Part shown: positions 12,801 through 24,800 of the stretch, piece after piece
Position numbering within the stretch: position 1 is the stretch's first letter
How the letters are laid out: every line of letters begins with the position of its first letter
Assembly (NCBI GenBank): GCA_035610835.1
Contig: CM069454.1
Coordinates: forward strand, 4,641,018 to 4,705,017
DNA: 64,000 nucleotides
Reading direction: 5' to 3'
From: Ophiura sarsii
Taxonomy: Eukaryota > Echinodermata > Ophiuroidea > Amphilepidida > Ophiuridae
Program-made: the position numbers and the translations under genes
Notes under the pieces: generated by a model
Database searches by the model: none
Told to the model about the DNA's origin: nothing
Seen by the model: only the letters and a program-made list of their open reading frames with translations

Positions 12801-15800
12801 GACGGATACTCAGGGACTCGATGTGAAACAAGTAAGTTGTGATTATATTATTGTGTATGGCATGTATTTAATCATCTGATTTTAATATTGGTTCACACAT
12901 GTAATTTGGCTTTGAAATGGGATAGAAGATATTAGAGGTTTAATTATAGAATATAGCTATAAATCACTTTATTTTTCTCAATGTTTTCAGATATATGCGA
13001 TAGCAGCCCATGTTTGAATTCAGGCCGATGCACTGGCGTTGTAAACGCGTTTGTGTGCTCTTGCCAAAACGGATACTCTGGGACGCGATGTGAAATTAGT
13101 AAGTCGCGATAATATGTGTATGTATATGTTTGAATTATTCGAACATTTAGCTTTGTGACTTTTGGTAATTCGATGTATGTACGGGGATTACTGAGTGCAT
13201 ATTACAGTGGTTGATTGAAAGGAAAGGATGAATTCCGTAATTGGCTGAATCTGACCGTGATCGGGTTAGGTTACTTTATAGACTATAGTATTTTCTTGTG
13301 ACATGTACTTACTATACATACACTACAAACTCTACCACTATAAATAAAGCTAAAAGTAGATATTCGTCATGCGACGCCTTCTATTGACCAGGATATTTTA
13401 AGTAGATTTTAATATAATTTTCTTAAAGGAGGTGTCTCGCAAGCATAAAAGCGTGCACTATATGTTAGAAAAATAACTATCGAGCCCAACTTTTGTAATT
13501 ATATAGAACAGAACACCACACTTATGACAAAAATTAATAAAAACCGCAATCTCTCAACATGCACTTTTTAAAATTCGCGGCGATCGAAAGTCCCAGTGTC
13601 GATGATGTCATAGTTATACAATGCACATGCGCAAATTTGAGCACCGATACCCATGACGTCATCGACACCGAGACTTTCGATCGCCGCGAATTTTAAAAAT
13701 TTCATCTTGAGTGATGGCAGTTTTTATTCAGTTTTGTGACTAGTATGGTGTTTTGTTCTATATAATTACGTAATTTCGGCTCGATAATTATTTTTCTAAC
13801 AAATAATGCTCAATGTTGTGCTTGCGGGACCCTTCCTTTAAGATTAATATTTGTAATGCTCAATATATCAAACGGAATTTACAAACGACTTCTTTATACG
13901 GAGACAATATTATTACATTTCCTAATATTTCATTGTTGATCACTAATTTGCAGATTCAAACAGGTGTTCCAGTAACCCATGTCTGAATTCAGGCACGTGT
14001 ACAGATCTAGCAAACATGTATGTGTGTTCCTGTCAAGATAGATTCACAGGCATGCGATGTGAAACAATAGGTAAGTTGCGATTGTTCAAGATTTTGTGAT
14101 TTAGTGGGCGGAAATATCCTTAAGTAGGGAAAGTCATCTTCTATTTATAATTTTTATTGTTAAGTAAACTAATTGGGACCTTAGACTTAATTCGTATTCC
14201 ATGATTAATGCGCACCCATCTCTTATTCAGCAATCTTTATTTAATACGACTACTATTTCAAAATGTCTTCATTAATATCAGAGAGGAATGCATTGAATAA
14301 TGGAAACACCCGTTTGTGGTCAATGATGGTTGATTGATTTTGTTTAACGGCGAATTCGTACTCTATAAATGTAAAACGAGTTGAAAGAGTGGAAATTCAC
14401 TCGTAAAGGAGTGAAGGGAGTGAAACGCAGGACAACCCGTTTTAGAGTGGAAAATTTCCACTCTAAAATGAGTGTGAAAGTTAATTTTTCACTCTCAATA
14501 GAGTGGAACATTGTTATATAAAATCCCCTTTCACTCCTTTTAGAGTGTTTTTCCACTCAAAAACGTGTTGTCCTGTGTTTAACTCCTTGAAAGAGTGGAA
14601 AACCACTCTTTTACATTTAGAGAGTATCATTGACGGGATTACGTAAAGATGATCGTATACAAGTTTTAAGAGACATACATTTATAGCCATTATTTGCTCT
14701 GTTGATTAAAGGTAGGATGCCTAATTTGTTCACATCGTGTTTACTATTCTGCATGAAGACAAAACGCATCATAAATACAGTCATATTCCAAAACTCGAGT
14801 TAAACGGCTTCGGTGGTTTTTGTGATAGAAGCAAAAATACATTTCAAATTGGCCCATTGAACAATACAATATTGTCTTTCATTTTTATCATTTAACATGT
14901 CTAAAGGAAGCATCTCAGAGGCCAACAATTGAGGACCCTAGATCTAAAAGGGGGTTAAGTCACATTGAGAAAAATGGCAAAAAATGGGTTTCATCGTGTC
15001 CATGTGTGGACTTGACCCACTCAGGTTGTACCTCCCATGGACTATTACACAGCTTTACCACATGACTTTACTGTAACATATGGACAGAGGGTGCAGAGAT
15101 CCTCCTTTTAGCAGAAACTGATACCAACTACAATTTCACAAGATTGTGACTTAACCCCCTTTTAGATCTAGGGTCCTCAATTGTGCAGTTGGTACCAACA
15201 TCGCAATTTTAATTGAGAAAAGTAAATTTGATCGAGTCCCCGACCTTTTGATATGATACAGTCGTAATAGATACTCCATTATCTATGAGAAAATAACTTG
15301 CAAGTTCAATAAATTAGTGGTTCCATACTCAATGAAACAAGCTATTCGAATTTGATTATTCTTTACGAGATAAATCATTTCTTTTGTAGTTCTTTTAGCA
15401 TGCGCCAGCAACCCGTGTGCGAACTCAGGCATATGTACTAACCAAGACGACTCGTATGTGTGTTCTTGTCTAAGCGGTTTCTCGGGACTTCGCTGTGAAA
15501 TAAGTAAGTTGTGACACAGTTCTAGTTACATTTAACATTTTCCACGCGGCTGACGTCTGCAGACGACATTCCAAAAGTTCACAAAATGTTTAAAAAATGC
15601 CAAAAGTATTGAATGTCATTACCATATTTGGAATTACCATGAGAAATACATTGCAATAAGTACAAACATGCCTAGTATTGATTCATTAATCCTTGAGATA
15701 GTTGAGAAAGGTTTCTGAAAAATCTGTTTTGTATAATATGGTACTTTTAAGTACCATATTATACAAAATAGATTTTAAAAAGTCTTACTTTGTTGTTTAT

Positions 15801-18800
15801 TCCAGACAAATAGTGGAACAGGCCAAAACCACTCCACATTGCATCTTCTCATATTTTAGACCATCATTCAAATTTGGACTATCCAATCAATTTGGAACTT
15901 TCACAGATTTTAAAATTGTATAGCAACTAAGTTTTAAGAAAACTTCTGATTTGCATCTAATTTGCATATTATTGTTTTAAGTTGATATATTAGAAATGTA
16001 ATGCTACCAGTTCAATGTTTTTTAATATTTTCAAATGATTTCTTTAGACATTGTGGCTGAACATGTTACCTACAAATTGCACAAGATAATTTGTCAATTT
16101 TCTTCTTTATGTTGATTTTGGGAACATCTTGATGGCCGTTTTGAAAAGCCTATGGATTCTTTAATTTTACAGTAAAAATTAACGTTTGACACAACAATGG
16201 AATTAGACATTACAACGATCATGTTGTACTATAACAGAATTATGATAGGTTTTCTCGTAATACTGGTTTTAAAAATGTATTAATACCCAAAATCATGCAA
16301 TCTAAAATGTGTTCTTCCTCATTGAGGGAAAATATCTCCAATGGAATGCATCCCACGCAATTATCTAAGGAAATGGGAATAAACCAAACTGACAATTGAT
16401 TTTCAACTTTGAGCAAAAGTGAGATTTTTGTATGTTATTTTCAACTGGCAATCAATACAATGGCAACTCTAGACTGTCTTCTGTCATGTTTAACATATGT
16501 TTGCCTTTTTCTTGCGTTTTCGACCAATTGCTGTTATGATTATGGGAAATGTGGAGTGTTTAATATGACCTGTTGCACTGTATTCATTTTTTATTTATCC
16601 TGTATTGTTTGCTGTGTTTAAAAATTCCATCTTATTGTGTCATCGTCCGTTTTACCATGAACTTATTCACTGTTTTATGTTGTTGGGGGGCGAAGCCACC
16701 CTTATAGCATGAGATTGCAAAAACTTACACATTTTGGTCTTTTTAGACATAAGTGGGGGCCGCCATGTTTGTAGTCTTTGTAAATTACATGTACCTATGC
16801 AGTTTATTTCAACAGTACCCGCAGTCTGTGCTGGAGTCAAAGCTATATTTGTTTAGTTGATTAGAGATGTGCTACTCCCAACAGAGAGACATAATAGCTT
16901 ATCTTGTTTGACTAGCTTATCTTGTTTGACCAAGGTCATATATACCTAGATTGTTCTTCAGACTGTACCCCCCCCCCCCCCCCCCACCCCCCCTCCATGC
17001 ACACAAATCAACTTTATTGGTTTCCTGTACTATTTTTAGACTGCGGTGTTTTGATTCTTTTTTTGGTTTGAATTATAGAAAATACATACACACTTTTCCC
17101 TGGTATTTTGGTATGAAACAGATGTTTGGTTACAAAACATGCTTCTTTCTCTTGGATCGCCCCCATTCCATTTCAATGGAATTTTTATTTGACAGATGAT
17201 CCAGACTGTGAACCGAATTCTTGCAGAAACGGAGGAGCCTGTACGGACTTGACTGATTCGTTTCAGTGCACATGCGTAGACGGATGGACCGGGTCATTAT
17301 GCGAAATAAGTAAGTAAATAAGTAAGTAATAAACCCAATAATAAGTGCATGATGACTATTATAATGATGACTCTTATATTTTGTTAAGAAATGAATTTGA
17401 GCATGTACTTGATTGAGTGGTTTGTTTCTAGTCTATGTCGACATCAAAAATAAATCATTTTATTTTGTTAACATTCTATAGATATAAACGAGTGCGCCAG
17501 CAATCCATGTTTGAATTCAGGTCTATGCTTCGATCAAATCAACGGGTACACGTGCGCCTGCCAAACTGGATACTCTGGGATACGATGTGAAAATAGTAAG
17601 TTGCGACTACTTGGAGATTTTACTCCCTCTAAACAATGGCAGTGGCCAGTTTGCCAATAATTGTTTTAACTGAGTAATTCAAAATGTGTAACGAAATTTA
17701 ACTTATCCATTGAAAAATATGCGTTGCGTAAAAATGTGCCAACTGCAACAGTGTAATAACCTCCCTTGATTTTACAGGAGTGTCTTGTCCAAGTATCCAA
17801 TTACCTGCTAATGGTAGAGTCCAACCGACTAGTTGCTTAACATCAAGCAACTATGGTGATGTATGTGTTTTCATCTGCAATGAAGATGACTTTGTATTGA
17901 TTGGTCCACAATTCAAGACATGCACCTCCGATGGAACCTGGAGTCGACCAGAAGATGTTTCTTCGTGTATTTTCACAGGTGATGATCGAGCCTTAAATCC
18001 CCAGGCATCTACTAAATGGTGGACAAACTAACTGTGAATCTTACTAGATATTATTCACAAAATACAGAATATACGGTGTAAAATCAATTTTTAAAAAAAA
18101 TGCATCGTTAAAATTACATTTTTTAAACTTTTCTTATCGTTTAACTTTGTTATATCAACTGATTTATACGAACAATATTTGAAAATACATTTAACCATAT
18201 TTTTGAAACGAAACCGAAGTCTACTGAACATGGATATCAAGAGTAAAAGGTATTTAAAACAATTGGTATTGCAGCGCCCTCTTTTGCTCAAATGTCTCAG
18301 ATTGGCAGATTGGCAGGATTAAGCGACTGGTGGAATGACTAGGTGCCTGGGACTTTAAAGGAACAAAAAGTAGTGTTGAAGATTTTATTTTATTTTTTAT
18401 TTATTTAAAGAATTCAAGATGAATATAAAAAAATACCATTATTGTTGTTTCTACTCGCAAAAACACAACAAAAATTGATTAAAGCAATACCATCGCTATT
18501 CATTGAACCTTTTCTTAAAAACGCACTCTATGAAAATATGAATCGCGTTATTTATCACGCGTGCTGCAGGGGGACACTGTCTGACGTAAATGCTAATCTT
18601 GGCAAGATCAGCATTTTTGAATCGATGTTTTGTTGTACAAAGAGGGCGGATTTTTCTTAATCCTTATAGGTGTAAGTTCATACATGTAATATAATTGTAA
18701 AAATATACCGATCCCAATTTTTATCATTATTGAGGATCCAGCCTCTAACACATCTCTTAGTGCCCCTTTAAGGTAGCTAACTCGGCTCCTACACCACTAC

Positions 18801-21800
18801 AGAAAAACTGATATAATACCAAATCAATTATATCTATACTCTTTATACTGAGCCCACAGTAAAGATAAGTCCTTCCTCTACCTATTTCAGGACTTTCGGA
18901 TCATTTTTGAAATTTCTTATGTTTTTCTTTATTTTTTGAAAATTCCCTAAATTTTCACCTTCTTGAATTTCTGTAGACTAAATGGAAAGTGCTATGGCCA
19001 TGAAACTTTGGGAATATTACCTAAATTCTTTTTCAATTTTGATTTTAGGGAAATTTTCAAAAGGCTGTAAAAAGATCTAGAAACACTTAATTAGTAAAAA
19101 CTTACGAGATGACTTTCTAAACTTAATTACCTTTAATATGACACCTTGTTTGTGCAAATTGAACATGTAGTTGTTTCTGTAGAAATTCACAACATTTGGC
19201 AATATAGTGTTTCTAGAAAATAGTGAAAAAGTACTAACATTCCCAGTGAATAAACCATCTATCCCCGCTCAGTTGTGGAGGAAAAAATTCTGTTATTACT
19301 TGATGTTTTGGTATCAAAATAAAATAAAAGTCTTAAGCATACATTGATTTTAAAGAAGAGAAAAAAATATTTACAAAACTATGTGTTTTCTGAAATTTGG
19401 CAGTATTTGGGAATTCAGCTACGCCTCCTGTGTTAAGTCAATGGGTTTTCAAATAACGAAAAATGCCGTAAATCAAAAACCGCTTTTTGGAAAAAATTCA
19501 AACTTGGCATATCATCTTTTCTTATCAATATACACATCCTCTGATATTTTGAAGCAAATCATTGCTGGTCACCGTAGCCGAGTTGTTTTCTGTTCAAATC
19601 GTCCGTAGAATAATCCTGATATGTTGTGTCATCTGTTCATTTCTCAAAAAAATGTAAACAAAAGAGGGCACTTGAATATTGAACTACATTACAAACATGA
19701 TAATATTTACATTTTTCCTCTTGGTTGTCGAGAAAAAAATCATTCCTGAACCGGGGTTTGAACCCGGGACCTCCTGAACTCCAGACAGACACTCTACCAA
19801 CTGAGCTGACGAGGACTATAACTCTATCGAAGCGTACAGTTGACATCATTCAGTTTTAGTAGAAATTAAAACAGAACACAGCTGAATAATCCAATAGACC
19901 ATATCGTTAATGAATTTAAATATTCATATATTAAATACGTCCGATTTTTTCAAGAGCTAAACTATGCAGATGTAGATGTTAGAGACACGGGCACTATTAG
20001 CACTATCAATGGTATTCACAGTCAAATAAATGCAACTTTCCTCACTGGACAAATTTAAGACCTTTTTGTTTAACACCTCATCCATACAAGGTGGCCGCCA
20101 ATCATTGTCATATCTTTATAGTAAAGTTATGTCATGATGTAGGTCTAAAACACCTCATCACACCCTATTAGATAAGAATTATAGATGCTGCCGGGCGCAG
20201 AAAGTCTTACTTTGTTGTTTATTCCAGACAAAACCCCACCGGTCTTTATAACAACATGTCCAAATGAGATAACAGTAACAGTCAGTGAGCCTTGCCTGAC
20301 ACAAGCCATAGTGACCTTTGACCCTCCAATGGTGTCTGACAATTCGGGTCAAGTGACTTTGACCCCATCAACAACGTCGGAATTGCTAGAAATTGGGAGG
20401 TATGAAAGGACATACAAGGCAGAAGATACGGCCGGTAACATTGCACAATGCCTTCTTATAATCAACGTGAAGGGTAAGTCCAAACACGTTTACCCTTTAC
20501 CCTTGTATTAAAGGATAAAAAGGATAGTGTTATTTCATGATATATTTACGATAGTCTTAACTTAATTATATATTTCACAATGATACCCCGCTAATGACTT
20601 CATTTAAACTTCCGGAAAGCAGAGATTTCAAACAATTATAACTTGCTTTCACTTGCTTTTTTACATTAAAGTTTCACAATTGATTGTTTTTATAAAAAAC
20701 AGATCGACCTTTTGTACCCTGTTTGAAACTATTTTATACAATATTCTGACAAATAAAACAAAACAAAATAATATGGGCAAATAATGTGGTGCCATTATTA
20801 TAGCAATACGGCAATGATCTCAAACAAACAGGATGGTCTTACCTCAGTACTTCCATTGTTTGTATTAGTGAGACCAAAAATATGCTAATTTGTCATCTCA
20901 TAGGCAAGCGTTAATTTGCGTATATTTCTCTCCCTTTTTAATTTGATAGAAATAAATTGCGGACCTCCACCACAAGCAAGCCAATTTGGATTCATCTCAT
21001 CGTCAAGTTGTCTCGAAGCATTCGGTTCAAAGGTCACTTACCAGTGTTTCCCTGGATATGTATTGACTGGAAGTGCCGAGGTGCAATGTGGTATCATTGG
21101 AGAGTGGTTAGGTTCAGCACCTATTTGCCAAGGTGAGCATTGGATTGTGACAATCTTGAAAAAGTGAAAATTTTCGCGCTACATTTATTTTCGCGCTTTC
21201 TGCGCTAAAATCAGCAAGCGCGAAAATAAATAGCCCGAATATATTCATTTTGTATGAATCTCTATGTAAGGATACTCAAAATTGCGAAAAAAACCCAAAC
21301 AAATTTGTTTAAAATGTGCAAAGCGCGAAAATGTACACGCGCGAAAATGTCCACTTTTACAGTACGTGATGGTGCAGTTTGTCTGCCTGTTCGAAGATGT
21401 GCCACTTCAAATCTTCCAATTAAATTCTGTCCAACGGAATTATTTAAACAGGTCGGGTTGACGTCACACACACTTGCAACGCTGAAATCACTCGAGGAAA
21501 ACAAGTGTACGCATGTGCAGAACGCGTCAAACGTAGCAAGCGGTTGTGAATCAAAGTGAATTATGGGTAATACTCAGAGGTAATAGTGCAGCAATCAATT
21601 TATGGCCTCTCATGCATTCTCGCAAAGCCAGACGCTGCAATGATTTGCCCCGAGTTAAAACAATCTATCTACATTATCTTTGGTGCAGAAATAAAATGTG
21701 ATTCATTGTCACTGCCTATCCGTGGTTATGTAAATCCACGAAGCTGCTTTGATGCCGATAGTGTTCCAGCTGGAACACAGTGTTCCATTTGGTGTGAGGA

Positions 21801-24800
21801 GAACTATGAGCTCACCGGAGCAGATTCTTCTGTCGCCTGTGTAGACGGGTCCTGGACAGACGATTTGACAAATGCTGTATGCCAAGGTATGCGTTCTGCT
21901 TTTCAGGTCTGACTCGGGTGTTTTCCAACTTGAGCTTAGTCCCAGCAGGAATACAATCCTGGAAATACGTCTTACTGTGTAAGACACCACGGAATTATCA
22001 TAATATTATTAAAAAATTCTCTGCTGACGGATTAAAGGATTTTACATCTTTATTCCGTAATGGGGTCGTTAGAGTCTAACTTATGAATGTTTACAACAAG
22101 GTTACACCCAAAACCAGCGTCCCTTCCCCCATGTACTGTTGAGAAATGTGGATGTCTTCAGCAGTCATGGCAGTTAATCATGCTGTCCATACGTTGATTC
22201 ATAGGTATGGGGAAGAAAAAAATGTTGTTGAAGAAGTCTATCTTTAGCTTTTAACAAAATAAACGTCATATAAAGATTAAAAAAACCCGTCTGCACAAAA
22301 CGTCCGAAACATGTAACGTGTTCCAAGGACTTGTCCCCAATATTATAATTGTCATAATTCCGCTATGTTTTATAAAGGATAGCTGATTAGTTTAATCTGT
22401 TAGCCTTAACCTCGCCTAACATCCTCGAAATACATCGGCAACCTTAATAGGGTAGCTCCTACCTTTGTTCTCTGAGGTAATTTTAAATTTTAATCGAAGC
22501 ATTGATATAGCGCACTAAAAAACAGGTTTAAACAAATAATGAACAAACATAGTAGGCAACGTAGATTAAGTGCCTTGCCAAAAGACATAATCCCGTTGGT
22601 CGTAATGGGGCTCGAACTCACGACCATCTGTTTATGAGTCCTGCGCTAATACCACTCGGCCACAAGAGTTGCACAATACTGCAGGCTCTTCCTGCCGATG
22701 ATGGGGTAAGCATCCCTATGGCATAAGCATTACATTATTTGCCTCGTTTTGGTTACGTGATATCAATGTTAACCCACAAACGACAGAAAGACGCCAAAAC
22801 AAGGTTTAAAAAGGTTTTTAAGAAATTTGGAACTGCTGTTATTACATAATAGTAGGACCAATAGAAACGACAAGGTGCCGATATGGATCCAGATTTAGAA
22901 ATTAGCAACTTACTAGATGCTCGTATTTCTGTGCTATTAAACACAACATTAAAACTTTACGACTTATTTTAACAGATGTCAGTGCACCTACATTTGTAAA
23001 TTGCCCAAACAGCTTTGACGTTATTCTGCCGCCAGCTTCTGCTACTGTTTCGGTCACGTGGCCTGTTCCGACGGCAACCAGCAAGGGAAAGGATGTTATT
23101 CCTGTGCAAACCAATGGTTATACTCCTCCTGTGGACTTGGAATCAGGGGTATACCAGATGGAATACATTGCTAGAGATGAAGAGGACGGGCCTGAAAGTT
23201 ACTGCAGATTTACCATCCAAGTCGAAGGTTTGTACGAAAATACCTTTGTTCAACACTCTAGCAAGATAGAGTGGGTGACACAATACCATGAATGTAAATA
23301 TAAAGGGTGTTAAACACCAATGTTTTGAAATTCCACATCCGGTAAAAGTATATACAGCAATATACAGGATGAATCGAAAGAAGTTGAATACTGATGATGG
23401 AAACGGCTCTTTGAAAGGTTAACGACGGATTAAATTCAAAAAATGATACTGACACTGGCGTTGATTTTCTAACTCTAGCGGTTTGTGATGAATTTTCATG
23501 GTTCATATAGTCAAAATACATTTTCACATTGAAACCAACGGAAATTCAAAATGTACGACCATTCGTGTCCACCGCCGTCTGGTTTGTTCAGAATGTTTGA
23601 CTCCTGATGATTATACCGCCCATAGGGAGCGCTTTTGTTATACATACCGTAAGTCTAATAACGGTTGTCGGTGTGTTTCGAATTTAGAGCAGATCATGGG
23701 ACCAAACAATGAATTCAACTCAAGGATGACATTACAGATTATCATTCCACTATCCCTATTACACTAGATACTGAGGCTCCAAAGGTTGTATCCTGTCCCG
23801 ATGAACCAATCACTGTGATGTCTACATCATTCCCATTTTCATTGCAATGGGACGAACCAGAATTTACCGATAACGTAGAGGTTGTAGAAATATTACGAAC
23901 TGGGGAACCGGGAATGGTAATTTACACGTGGGGATTGGTGTCTGTGAGGTATACCGCTTTTGATGCTGCCGATAACATGGCGGAGTGTATCGTAATTATT
24001 GATGTCATTCAATGTAAGTTTTGGAAGATGTTTTGGTATTTTTGTTTTCAATATCAGTATTCTTTTCTTGTCCTCCTTAAAAGTCTAAGGGTGTCTACAT
24101 TGATGAATACTACGTCAGAGTTGCTCAGAGTTGCCCAAGCTACAATAAAGGGTTTCTATTTCAAACTGAACCTGACGTTTTCCTTTTTTCTAGATTATTT
24201 ACCTGGAATTATTTATGTGGGATCTTCGTGGAAAAGTTCCAGTTGAGTTACATAATGCAATAAATACCGTGTCCAAATTTGATATGGTGTGATAGCTTTG
24301 TCGTCTGTTTTCAAACCATCAGCGTCATCATGCCAACCGTTGGTGCCACCCGTTAACGGTGGCCTTGAATGTGATGAAAGCATCGGCGAGGGCGCTATGT
24401 GTAGAGCATATTGCGACGAAGGATATGGGTTCCTAGATCGGTACCAGCCAAACAGACCATATACGTGTCTACCAACAGGAGTATGGAGCCATGCAACTGC
24501 TATGAACCCCAGACCCCAAATACCTGCATGTGTCGAAAGTAAGAATGAAAACAAAGACTTAGTTTGCTTGATTCTGTTATAGCATGATGGGGTAAGTTTG
24601 TGCCGATATGTCAACATGGCAAGTAAGTTCATCATACGTTAGATAAACAGGCAGACTGTCCATATCCGAATATACTTAGGGAGCACATCAAAACTCGACC
24701 GCGCGGCAACCGCCGGTTTCGCCCGGTTGGATCGCATATCATGTTTAGAACAATAAAAACCGGCTGCAACCGCACGGAACCCCACGGTACAATCTTCATG

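Noticed and set aside
16409..16621. Cys-rich 70-codon frame as a small secreted peptide
   Set aside because: Cysteine content reflects tgt-rich AT sequence, there is no clear signal peptide boundary, and the frame has no splice support.
24295..24322. Earlier acceptor for exon 20
   Set aside because: It would add 28 bases and break the frame; the AG at 24321-24322 keeps phase 1.
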